Positions 42,596 through 51,171 of a stretch of DNA of 64,000 nt are shown one piece after another. Position numbers and translations under genes: made by a program. Source of the DNA: Betaproteobacteria bacterium (GTDB taxonomy: Bacteria; Pseudomonadota; Gammaproteobacteria; Burkholderiales; SG8-39); assembly GCA_947479645.1 (NCBI GenBank), contig CANKAJ010000001.1:181820-245819 (forward strand). The letters run 5' to 3'. The notes beneath the pieces are model-generated. The model worked only from the letters and a program-made list of their open reading frames with translations. It searched no databases and was not told the origin of the DNA. The first letter of the stretch is position 1. Every line of letters starts with the position of its first letter.

Positions 42596-45500
42596 ATGAA
42601 CGCGTCAGCCAGTACCGAACCATCCGAAACCGAAGCCACCCTCGCACAGGCTGAGGAAGCTCGCGTGCCGGCAGCATTATCTCCGCTGCCGGGCTCCTCC
42701 GATGCCTTGGCGGTCGCAAGGCTGGCGCGCAGCGCTGCAACACCAGCGATGGTCCTGTGCGCGCATCCGGCGGACGCCGCCCGGTTGCACGACGAAGTGG
42801 CCTGGTTCGATCCGGGCTTGCGCGTGACCCTGTTCCCCGATTGGGAAACACTGCCTTATGACGGGTTCTCGCCGCACCACGACCTGATCTCGGAGCGACT
42901 GGAAACGCTGCACCGCATCGCGCGGCATGAATTCGACCTGCTCATCGTGCCTGCAACCACGGCACTGGTGCGCATCGCACCGCCATCCTTCCTGGCCGCC
43001 TACACCTTCTTCCTCAAGAAGAACGAAAAGCTGGCCATCGATCCGCTGCGTTCGCAACTCACACTGGCCGGTTACAGCCACGTCTCCCAGGTGGTTGCCC
43101 CCGGTGAGTATTGCGTGCGCGGCGGCCTGGTCGATCTCTTCCCCATGGGCAGCGTGCTGCCCTATCGCATCGAACTGCTGGATGACGAGATCGAATCCAT
43201 CCGCACCTTTGATGCCGACACCCAGCGCACCTTGTATACGGTGCCTGAAATACGTTTACTGCCGGCGCGGGAATTTCCAACCGATGACGCGGCGCGCACA
43301 CGCTTTCGCGCACAATTCCGTGAGTCTTTCGAAGGTGATCCGTCCAAGAGCACCATCTACAAGGATATTTCCAACGGCGTCGTCCCCCCCGGCATCGAGT
43401 ACTTTCTGCCATTGTTCTTCGAAAAACCGGCAACCCTGTTCGACTACCTGCCCGAAGGCACCCGGCTGGCACTGCATGGGGACGTGCACCCGGAACTGGC
43501 TGAATTCGGGCAGGACGCGGCTTCGCGTTACAAGGTGCTCGGTGGCGATCGCTCCCGGCCGGTGCTGCCGCCCAATCGCCTCTTCCTCAACACCGAGCAG
43601 TTCTTTCTGGAGACCAAGCGCTTCCCGCGCTCGACCATACAGCTGACCGGTGTGCAGGTCGTGCCCAATGTGGGAGTAGAACGGCGCGCTGCCGATCCAT
43701 TGCATCGCCTCAAGGCCTGGCTGGCCTCAAGCGCGATAGCGCACACGGTGGACCGTGTGCTGGTGCTGGCCGAGTCACCCGGAAGGCGCGAAACACTGTC
43801 CCAGTATTTCGCCGAATATGGATTGCGGCCGGCAATGGCTGACAGTTTTGCCGCATTCAACGCAGCCGATGCGCCACTCATGCTGGGCGTGGCGCCGCTG
43901 CTCAATGGCTTTGTGCTGCCGGACGAACACCTGGCCATCGTCACCGAATCAGAACTGTACACCGGCACCGCCCGCACCCACGCGCGCGAGCGCGCCCGCC
44001 AGACTTCCATTGAAGGCATGCTGCGGGACCTGTCCGAACTGCGCGTCGGTGATCCGGTGGTGCACACGCTGCATGGTGTGGGTCGCTATCAAGGCCTGGT
44101 CAATCTGGATCTGGGCGAGGGCGAAGGGGAGTTCCTCCTCATTGCCTACGCCGGCGAGGACAAGCTCTACGTGCCGGTAGCGCAGCTGTCGCAGATCGCC
44201 CGCTACACCGGCGGGCCGCCGGAGACGGCGCCCGTCCACAAGCTCGGTGGCGATGCCTGGGAAAAAGCCAAGAAGAAAGCGGCCAAACAGGTCCGCGATA
44301 CCGCCGCCGAATTGCTTCACTTGTATGCCCAGCGCGCCGCGCGCCAGGGCCGCGTGTTCAAGATCAATCAGCATGACTACGAAGCCTTCGCCGAAGGCTT
44401 CGGCTTCGAGGAAACACCGGACCAGGCCGGCGCCATCAAAGCGGTGATCGATGACCTGACCCAGGGCAAGCCCATGGACCGGCTGATCTGCGGCGACGTC
44501 GGTTTTGGCAAAACCGAAGTGGCGCTGCGCGCCGCCTTTGTCGCGGTGGCCGACGGCATGCAGGTGGCGGTGTTGACTCCGACCACGCTGCTGGCCGAAC
44601 AGCACTTCCAGACTTTTTCCGATCGCTTCGCCGACTGGCCAGTGAAGCTGGCCGAGCTGTCGCGTTTTCGCACCGCCAAGGAAACCGCCGCAGGCGTGGC
44701 GGGTCTCGCCACCGGAGAAATCGATATCGTCATTGGCACCCACAAACTGCTGCAGAAGGACGTGCAGTTCAAGCGCCTGGGCCTGGTCATCGTCGACGAG
44801 GAGCATCGCTTCGGCGTGCGCCAGAAGGAAGCCCTGAAAAAACTGCGCAGCGAAGTCGATGTGTTGACCCTGACGGCAACGCCGATTCCCCGCACGCTGG
44901 CCATGTCGCTGGAGGGCCTGCGCGACCTGTCCGTGATCGCTACCGCGCCGCAGCGGCGCCTGGCCATCAAGACCTTCGTGCAGCCCTACTCGCCCGCCGT
45001 GGTACGCGAAGCGGCGCTGCGGGAACTCAAACGCGGTGGCCAGATTTACTTCCTGCACAACGACGTGCAGACCATACAGCTGATGCGCGAACGTCTGGAG
45101 AAACTGTTGCCCGAAGCGCGCATCGTGGTGGCACACGGACAGATGCCGGACGTGGAACTGGAACGCGTGATGCGCGACTTCGTGCAGCAGCGCTCCAACA
45201 TGCTGTTGTGCTCGACCATCATCGAGACCGGCATCGACATCCCGACCGCCAACACCATCATCATGCACCGCGCCGACAAGTTCGGCCTGGCGCAACTGCA
45301 CCAGTTGCGCGGCCGCGTCGGCCGCTCGCACCACCAGGCCTACGCCTATCTGCTCACGCCGGACGAGGAGGCGCTGTCCGCCAATGCCAAGAAGCGGCTG
45401 GAAGCCATTCAGATGATGGAAGAGCTCGGCTCGGGGTTCTTCCTCGCCATGCACGACCTGGAAATCCGCGGCGCCGGCGAAGTGCTGGGCGAATCGCAAT

Positions 45501-46060
45501 CGGGCGAACTGCAGGCGGTCGGCTTCAACCTCTACACGGACATGTTGAATCACGCCGTGCGCTCGCTGAAGGCCGGCCGCGAGCCCGACCTGTCACAACC
45601 CTTTGATACCGTCACCGAAATCAACCTGCACGTGCCGGCCTTGCTGCCCTCGGATTACTGCCACGATGTGCATGAGCGCCTGGTGCTGTACAAGCGCTTC
45701 GCCAATTGCGAAACCACCGACCAGCTCGACCTGATGCGCGAAGAACTGGTGGACCGATTCGGCGAACTACCCGGCGCCGCGCGCGTGCTGATCGAGAGTC
45801 ACCGGCTGCGCATCATGGGCAAACCTCTTGGCGTGGCCCGCCTGGACGCCACCAGTGAAACCATACAACTGCAGTTTGTGCCGAGTCCGCCACTGGATCC
45901 GGTCGCCATCATGAAGATGGTGCAAAAGAATCGCGGCTGGCGACTGACCGGACCGACCAAGCTTCGCGTCGAATGCGTCACCAGTGAACTGGAAGAACGC
46001 AGCGCCGCCGTGCGCCGCGTGTATCAACTACTGGGTGCCGCTGCAATTACGACCCCATGA
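42596..46060 (+). CDS. mfd: transcription-repair coupling factor Mfd
   Basis: An 1154-residue DNA translocase that removes stalled RNA polymerase and recruits UvrA. UvrB-like N-terminal domains (FPDWETLPYDGFSPH, YCVRGGLVDLFPMGS), RNA-polymerase interaction domain (RVGDPVVHTLHGVGRYQGL, about residue 480), RecG-like motor with Walker A CGDVGFGKTEVALRAA, DEEHRFG box, TLTATPIPRTLAMSLEG and LRGRVGRS, and the C-terminal TRCF domain. Length is standard. Its stop overlaps the start of the Sel1-repeat gene (ATGA). Confidence 0.97.
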   Translation: MNASASTEPSETEATLAQAEEARVPAALSPLPGSSDALAVARLARSAATPAMVLCAHPADAARLHDEVAWFDPGLRVTLFPDWETLPYDGFSPHHDLISERLETLHRIARHEFDLLIVPATTALVRIAPPSFLAAYTFFLKKNEKLAIDPLRSQLTLAGYSHVSQVVAPGEYCVRGGLVDLFPMGSVLPYRIELLDDEIESIRTFDADTQRTLYTVPEIRLLPAREFPTDDAARTRFRAQFRESFEGDPSKSTIYKDISNGVVPPGIEYFLPLFFEKPATLFDYLPEGTRLALHGDVHPELAEFGQDAASRYKVLGGDRSRPVLPPNRLFLNTEQFFLETKRFPRSTIQLTGVQVVPNVGVERRAADPLHRLKAWLASSAIAHTVDRVLVLAESPGRRETLSQYFAEYGLRPAMADSFAAFNAADAPLMLGVAPLLNGFVLPDEHLAIVTESELYTGTARTHARERARQTSIEGMLRDLSELRVGDPVVHTLHGVGRYQGLVNLDLGEGEGEFLLIAYAGEDKLYVPVAQLSQIARYTGGPPETAPVHKLGGDAWEKAKKKAAKQVRDTAAELLHLYAQRAARQGRVFKINQHDYEAFAEGFGFEETPDQAGAIKAVIDDLTQGKPMDRLICGDVGFGKTEVALRAAFVAVADGMQVAVLTPTTLLAEQHFQTFSDRFADWPVKLAELSRFRTAKETAAGVAGLATGEIDIVIGTHKLLQKDVQFKRLGLVIVDEEHRFGVRQKEALKKLRSEVDVLTLTATPIPRTLAMSLEGLRDLSVIATAPQRRLAIKTFVQPYSPAVVREAALRELKRGGQIYFLHNDVQTIQLMRERLEKLLPEARIVVAHGQMPDVELERVMRDFVQQRSNMLLCSTIIETGIDIPTANTIIMHRADKFGLAQLHQLRGRVGRSHHQAYAYLLTPDEEALSANAKKRLEAIQMMEELGSGFFLAMHDLEIRGAGEVLGESQSGELQAVGFNLYTDMLNHAVRSLKAGREPDLSQPFDTVTEINLHVPALLPSDYCHDVHERLVLYKRFANCETTDQLDLMREELVDRFGELPGAARVLIESHRLRIMGKPLGVARLDATSETIQLQFVPSPPLDPVAIMKMVQKNRGWRLTGPTKLRVECVTSELEERSAAVRRVYQLLGAAAITTP

Positions 46061-47049
46061 CGCGCATGCGACTTGTATTGCCGGCAACGGTACTGGGATT
46101 GGCGCTGTGCGGCTCATCACCTCCGGCCGTGTCCCAAACGCCGTTAGCACCACGCAATACCGACCCTCGCATCATCATGGCGATGGCGCTGAAGGCATTT
46201 GACAGCGGCGACACTCAGACCGCATTGCAATCGCTGCGCCCATTAGGCTATGCCGGCAATCGCGAGGTCCAGTACCTGCTGGGACAAATGCTGGAATCCG
46301 CACCAGGAGCAACGCGCGCCTTCCACACCGAAGCCGCCAACTGGTATCTGCGCGCCGCCGTCGCTGGGCATGTGGGCGCCATGAACAATCTGGCCGCATT
46401 GCATGTCGATGGTCGCGGCGTACCGGTGGATTACACGGTGGCGCGGCAATGGTATGAGCGCGCCGCCGCCTCGGGCAACGTGCTGTCGCAATACAACCTG
46501 GCCCTGCTCCATGGCAGGGGCCAGGGCGTTCCGCGCGACGATCGCCTCATGCTCACCTGGCTGGAGCGTGCCGCCAAGGCCGGCTACGATCGCGCCCAGG
46601 CGCAACTGGGACGGGTGATCCTCGACGGCACGGGTACTGAGCCCAACCCGGCCAAGGCAGCCGAATGGTTTCGTCTGGCCGCGGATCAGGGCAATGCCCA
46701 GGCGCAATACCACCTTGGCGCGCTGATGCAGAAAGGCGCGGGCCTGGCCCGCAACCTGGATGAATCGCAGGTCTGGCTCAAGCGCGCCGCCGATCAAGGG
46801 CACGCGCTCGCCGCCTGGGAACTGGCCGTGATCTACGAAATGGGGCTGGCCGTCGTGTCTGACGCTGCACTGGCGATGATGTATTACAAACGCGCCGCCA
46901 TAGCCGGGCATGTGCCGGCCATCGAACGGCTATTGCAGATCTATCGCAATGGCGGTCTGGGAGAGTCAGCGGATGCGACCGCCGCGCAGATATGGAATGA
47001 CCGGCTCAAGGCGATCCTCACCAACAAGGTCACGCCACCGGCTCGCTGA
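46057..47049 (+). CDS. Sel1-like repeat (TPR-type) exported protein
   Basis: A 330-residue protein with a signal peptide (LVLPATVLGLALCGSSPPAVSQ) and five to six Sel1-like repeats of about 36 residues (AMNNLAALHVDGRGVPVDYTVA, SQYNLALLHGRGQGVPRDDRL, AQAQLGRVILDGTGTEPNPAKA, AQYHLGALMQKGAGLARNLDES). Such repeats form a curved helical scaffold for protein binding, here probably in the periplasm. It is translationally coupled to mfd by an ATGA overlap, although no shared role is evident. Confidence 0.88.
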   Translation: MTRMRLVLPATVLGLALCGSSPPAVSQTPLAPRNTDPRIIMAMALKAFDSGDTQTALQSLRPLGYAGNREVQYLLGQMLESAPGATRAFHTEAANWYLRAAVAGHVGAMNNLAALHVDGRGVPVDYTVARQWYERAAASGNVLSQYNLALLHGRGQGVPRDDRLMLTWLERAAKAGYDRAQAQLGRVILDGTGTEPNPAKAAEWFRLAADQGNAQAQYHLGALMQKGAGLARNLDESQVWLKRAADQGHALAAWELAVIYEMGLAVVSDAALAMMYYKRAAIAGHVPAIERLLQIYRNGGLGESADATAAQIWNDRLKAILTNKVTPPAR

Positions 47050-47126
47050 TCAATTTTTTACAGAGAGTGGCGTAACGTGGCGACAAAGTGATAACAAGCC
47101 GTTTCAAGATGGACGCCCGGCAAGTG

Positions 47127-47203
47127 TGTCATTCCGAGCGCAGCGAGGAATCTGCTTCTTGCGCACTACGAAAAGCGGATTTCTCGCTTCGCTCGAAATG
47201 ACA
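47127..47203. repeat. imperfect 31-bp inverted repeat (GTCATTCCGAGCG type)
   Basis: Left arm 47127-47157 begins TGTCATTCCGAGCGCAGCGA; right arm 47173-47203 ends CGCTTCGCTCGAAATGACA. The arms pair at 27 of 31 positions across a 15-nt loop. The same kind of palindrome is scattered between genes in many bacterial genomes. It lies between the convergent Sel1-repeat and DUF1015 genes and could act as a terminator. Confidence 0.85.
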
Positions 47204-47232
47204 ATATTGAAATTATTAGAGATGCCCTTAAT

Positions 47233-48474
47233 TCAATCCAGTACGTGCGACACCAGCCCGTCGGCCAGTTTCGGCTCGAACCAGGTGGACTTCGGCGGCA
47301 TGACGCTTCCCGCGTCAGCCACCGCCATCAGGTCCGTCATCGAAGTCGGATGCAGCGCGAACGCCGCCGCCATTTCACCGCTGGCCACGCGTTTCTCCAG
47401 TTCCTCCAGTCCGCGGATGCCGCCGACAAAATCGATGCGTTTGTCACGCCGCAAGTCATTGATGCCGAGCACCGGCGCGAGCAGGTGATCCGACAGCAGG
47501 CTCACATCCAGTCGCGCCACCGGATCATTGCAGGCCGCAAGCGCAGCCTTGATCTGCAGGCGATACCACTGGCCTTCGACATATAGGCCGACTTCACCAT
47601 GGCATGCCGGTCTGACCGCCGCAGTGCTCGGCTCTACGGCGTAGCTGGCCGCTATGCGCGCCAGAAAATCACTGGTGCTCAAGCCTCCCAGATCGGTCAC
47701 GACGCGGTTGTAATCCAGGATGCGCATCTGATGGTGCGGAAAGGCCACCACCTGAAAATAGTTGTAACTTTCCTTGCCCGTGTGACGCGGGTTGGCAGCA
47801 CGGCGGGCTGCGGCGACTCGCGATGCCGCAGCCGAGCGATGATGCCCGTCGGCAATGTACAACGCCGGCATGGCATCGAACGCATTGGTTAGCCGCTCCA
47901 GCGTGTCGCGGTCGCGAATGGCCCAGATGGTATGGCGAACGCCGGTGTCTGCAGTGACATCGGAGTCGGGCGCCCCGGCAGAAGCTTGCAGCAGGATATC
48001 GTCCACTTGCGACGCTGGAGGATAGGCCAGCAGCACCGGTCCGGTCTGCGCATTGGTTGCCTCGATCTGACGCACCCGATCGTCTTCCTTGTCCGGACGA
48101 GTGAACTCGTGCTTGCGAATGCGATTGGCGTCGTACTGCGCAACCGAAGCTGCAGCGACCAATCCGATCTGCGTGTGCCCGTTCATGATCAGGCGGTAGG
48201 CGTAGTAGCAGGGCTCGGCATCCCGGCGCAACACGCCCTTCTCCACCATGGTCCGGAGATTCTCAGCCGCCTTGGCGTAGACCGGCGCAGAGTAGACGTC
48301 GACCCCGTCAGGCAGATCGATTTCGGGTTTGGATACGTGCAGGAAGCTCCAGGGCTTGCCCGTCACACGCGAACGCGCTTCCGCGCTGGAGAGCACATCA
48401 TAAGGCGGCGCAGCCACATCGGCGGCACGTTCGGGCACCGGCCGCAGGCCGGTAAATGGCTGGATCAGGTGCAC
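47233..48474 (-). CDS. DUF1015 family protein
   Basis: A 413-residue DUF1015 protein, a widespread family of unknown function with SerB-like or kinase-related guesses in the literature. Seen: PFTGLRPVPERAADVAAPPYDVLSSAEAR, SFLHVSKPEIDLP, ALYIADGHHRSAAASRVA (the conserved D-G-H-H-R) and VSLLSDHLLAPVLGI. GTG 48474 is chosen because GGAGG (48487-48483 on the minus strand) lies 8 bp upstream and the family N-terminus begins there; the frame runs open to 48735 without a site. Confidence 0.9.
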   Translation of the reverse strand: MHLIQPFTGLRPVPERAADVAAPPYDVLSSAEARSRVTGKPWSFLHVSKPEIDLPDGVDVYSAPVYAKAAENLRTMVEKGVLRRDAEPCYYAYRLIMNGHTQIGLVAAASVAQYDANRIRKHEFTRPDKEDDRVRQIEATNAQTGPVLLAYPPASQVDDILLQASAGAPDSDVTADTGVRHTIWAIRDRDTLERLTNAFDAMPALYIADGHHRSAAASRVAAARRAANPRHTGKESYNYFQVVAFPHHQMRILDYNRVVTDLGGLSTSDFLARIAASYAVEPSTAAVRPACHGEVGLYVEGQWYRLQIKAALAACNDPVARLDVSLLSDHLLAPVLGINDLRRDKRIDFVGGIRGLEELEKRVASGEMAAAFALHPTSMTDLMAVADAGSVMPPKSTWFEPKLADGLVSHVLD

Positions 48475-48626
48475 GCCCGAATCCTCCGTAAAAGGAGGTG
48501 ATTTTACCTGACGTGGGTTGGCGAGGCTCAGTGATATAGTTGGCGAAAGACCAATAAGAAAATCACGATCAGGTCTCAATCCAGCGGTACCGCAAGGTTT
48601 CATTCCACCGGAGTGATGGAGTGCCC

Positions 48627-49625
48627 ATGAACAAGTCCTCATTCGCAATTCTTGCAATGCTTGCAGCAGGCATGCTCGCCGTGCTGGGCTCGCCTGATCT
48701 GGCCGCGCAGAACACGACCGGCACCTATCCTTCAAGACCGGTCACCATCATCAGCCCCTATGTACCCGGCGCCGTGACCGACAAGGACGGACGCGTCTGG
48801 AGCCAGAAACTGACACAGGCACTCGGCAAACCGTTCGTGCTGGATTTCAAGCCTGGCGCGGGCAGCACCATCGGCACCCATTATGTCGCCAAGGCCGCTC
48901 CTGACGGACACACGCTGCTGATCATCACCTCCGGCTTCACGGTCACCGCGGCGATGTACAAGGACCTGCCCTACGATCCGCTGAAGGATCTGGCCCCCGT
49001 ATCCCTGACCGCGGAGCGGCCCGTCACCGTATTGATCAATCCGCGACTGCCGATCAGGAACTTCGTTGAATACACCACCTATGCCAGGGCACACCCGAAT
49101 GAACTGAACTTCGGCACCTCCGGCGCCGGCAGCATCCTGCACATGGCAGGCGCCTGGATGCACAGTGCCACCGGCACCGAGGTCACCTTCGTGCACTACA
49201 AGGGGTCTGCGCCCATGCTGGTCGATCTGGTGGCCGGTCGCGTCGATGCGGCGCCATCGAACATCTTCAATGCCATGCCCTTTATCAGTTCAGGCAAATT
49301 GCGGCCCATTGCAATCGCCAGCGCCACCCGATCGCAGATGCTCCCGGGCATCCGCACGGTAGCCGAACAGGGCATCCCCGGCTACGGCTATTCGGCCTGG
49401 GGAGGACTGCTCTCACCAGCCGGTGTTCCGGCGGTCATCATCAACAAGCTATCCGGCGAAATCGCCAAATACGTCAAGGAACCGGACGTCATCGAGAAAC
49501 TGACTGGCGATGGCACCGTGCTGATCGGCAGCACGCCGGAAGCATTCCGGCAAACCCTGGTCACGGAAATCACGCGCTGGAAAGGCCTGGCGCAGCAATT
49601 CAATATCAAGGCGGCAGATGACTAG
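48627..49625 (+). CDS. Bug-family TTT periplasmic receptor 9
   Basis: A 332-residue TctC/Bug receptor. Signal peptide ILAMLAAGMLAVLGSPDLAAQ, then TYPSRPVTIISPYVPGAVTDKDGRVW, VLDFKPGAGSTIGTHYVAK and APDGHTLLI. It belongs to the D-x-K-P-G subgroup with Bugs 7 and 10. ATG 48627 follows TGGAG. A CoA-transferase follows in the same direction after 155 bp. Confidence 0.92.
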   Translation: MNKSSFAILAMLAAGMLAVLGSPDLAAQNTTGTYPSRPVTIISPYVPGAVTDKDGRVWSQKLTQALGKPFVLDFKPGAGSTIGTHYVAKAAPDGHTLLIITSGFTVTAAMYKDLPYDPLKDLAPVSLTAERPVTVLINPRLPIRNFVEYTTYARAHPNELNFGTSGAGSILHMAGAWMHSATGTEVTFVHYKGSAPMLVDLVAGRVDAAPSNIFNAMPFISSGKLRPIAIASATRSQMLPGIRTVAEQGIPGYGYSAWGGLLSPAGVPAVIINKLSGEIAKYVKEPDVIEKLTGDGTVLIGSTPEAFRQTLVTEITRWKGLAQQFNIKAADD

Positions 49626-49780
49626 AACTCATTTCAACATGAGGGCGCAGTTTGGCCAATGACTCCCGGCATTCATGTGTCTTGCACGTCTGCAAGTGAC
49701 GTACAAGGCATACCTGTTCGACCCGGTAGAATATCCCCTCAATCACGCTCAACAAATCGAAAAGCAAAAAGGAAGAACCG

Positions 49781-51157
49781 ATGATCAACGCAGCCTTGAA
49801 AACCGTACTCCGTTGCGGCGGACTGGCCGAAGAACTGGCCGACACCATTACATTCAAGGGCGCCGACCCGGTCATTCCAACGCAATATCGCGTCGGTACC
49901 GCGGGGTCCGCGGCACTGGGCGCCATGGCCCTGGCCATGGCCGATATCCGCCAGGCGCAAACCGGCCGGCGTCCCGACATTGCCATCGATGTGCGCGGCG
50001 CGACGGCCTCCCTGCGCAGCAGCAAGTACGTGCAGATCGACGGCAAGCCGCCGGAGAAGCGCGACGGCGTCAGCGGCTTTTACCCGGTGGCCAATGGCCG
50101 CTGGGTTTATTTCCACTGCAATCACTGGCCCCATGAGGCAGCCGTGCTGCGCGTGCTGGGCGTGCCTGCCGATGTGAAGCAGGTGGCGGCAGCGGCTTTG
50201 AAATGGAATGCCTTCGAACTGGAGCAGGCGGTTGACGTGGCGGGCGGCTGCGCACCGGCCGTGCGAACGGTCGAAGAGTGGAATGCGCTGCCCAACACGC
50301 CTTTCCTCAACGCCGAACCCCTGGTCGATATCCGCAAGATCGGCGACAGCGCCCCCATCCCCCTGCCACGCGGCGAACGCCCGTTGTCCGGTTTGAAGGT
50401 ATTGGACCTGACGCGCGTGCTGGCGGGCCCCACTTCGGCACGACTGCTGGCCGAGAACGGCGCGGACGTCCTGAAGGTGACCTGCGACAAGCACCCGGAC
50501 TCGCCCATCAACGAAATGGACACCGGCTATGGCAAGCGCAAGGCCGTGGTGAATATCGACACCCCCGCCGGACGCGAGCGTTTCACCGCGCTGATGCGCC
50601 AATGCGATGTATTCAGCCAGGCCTACCGGCCCGGTGCACTGGCCGGTCTGGGCTTCTCGCACGAGCAGGTGATGGCGCTGCGTCCCGGCATCGTCTATGC
50701 CAGCCTCAACGCATTCGGCCACACCGGCCCCTGGCGCGGTCGCCGCGGTTTTGACACGGTGGTGCAGACGGCCTGCGGCATGGCCAATATTTCGGGGCGC
50801 GGCAAGGAGCCGCAATTTACCCCAGTGTCATCGCTTGACTACATCACGGGCTACCTGATGACCTATGGCGTGCTGGTCGCGTTGAAACGCCGTCACACCG
50901 AAGGGGGCAGCTACAGTGTCAACGTCTCGCTCGGTCGCGCCATGGAATGGATGACGGGCATGGGATTGCTCGACATGCCGGTGGTCGACGCGATGCCGGC
51001 AGAACTGCCTGAAATTGCGAACTGGCTGACCGAGGTGTCCACACCTCTTGGCCGACTGACGCGCCTGCGCCCCATCATTCAGTATTCGGACGACGTGCTG
51101 AACACGCTGCCGGCATGGACGGTGAATGCGGCGCCAGACGCAGCCTGGCTCAAATAA
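49781..51157 (+). CDS. CaiB/BaiF family CoA-transferase, permuted/long form
   Basis: A 458-residue family member whose canonical N-terminal segment (VLDLTRVLAGPTSARLLAENGADVLKV) begins only at about residue 205. The first 200 residues contain GTAGSAALGAMALAMADI and IDVRGATASLRSSKYVQIDG, a segment seen in long CoA-transferases where the C-terminal-like part precedes the Rossmann part. The likely catalytic Asp lies in SSLDYITGYLMTYG. It overlaps no gene; the OYE-type enzyme starts 14 bp downstream, so the two are probably one unit. Substrate unknown. Confidence 0.88.
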   Translation: MINAALKTVLRCGGLAEELADTITFKGADPVIPTQYRVGTAGSAALGAMALAMADIRQAQTGRRPDIAIDVRGATASLRSSKYVQIDGKPPEKRDGVSGFYPVANGRWVYFHCNHWPHEAAVLRVLGVPADVKQVAAAALKWNAFELEQAVDVAGGCAPAVRTVEEWNALPNTPFLNAEPLVDIRKIGDSAPIPLPRGERPLSGLKVLDLTRVLAGPTSARLLAENGADVLKVTCDKHPDSPINEMDTGYGKRKAVVNIDTPAGRERFTALMRQCDVFSQAYRPGALAGLGFSHEQVMALRPGIVYASLNAFGHTGPWRGRRGFDTVVQTACGMANISGRGKEPQFTPVSSLDYITGYLMTYGVLVALKRRHTEGGSYSVNVSLGRAMEWMTGMGLLDMPVVDAMPAELPEIANWLTEVSTPLGRLTRLRPIIQYSDDVLNTLPAWTVNAAPDAAWLK

Positions 51158-51171
51158 ATCAGGAGAATGCG

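Noticed and set aside
43949..45553. 534-codon open frame on the minus strand
   Set aside because: Antisense to the core of mfd, whose motifs are complete on the other strand.
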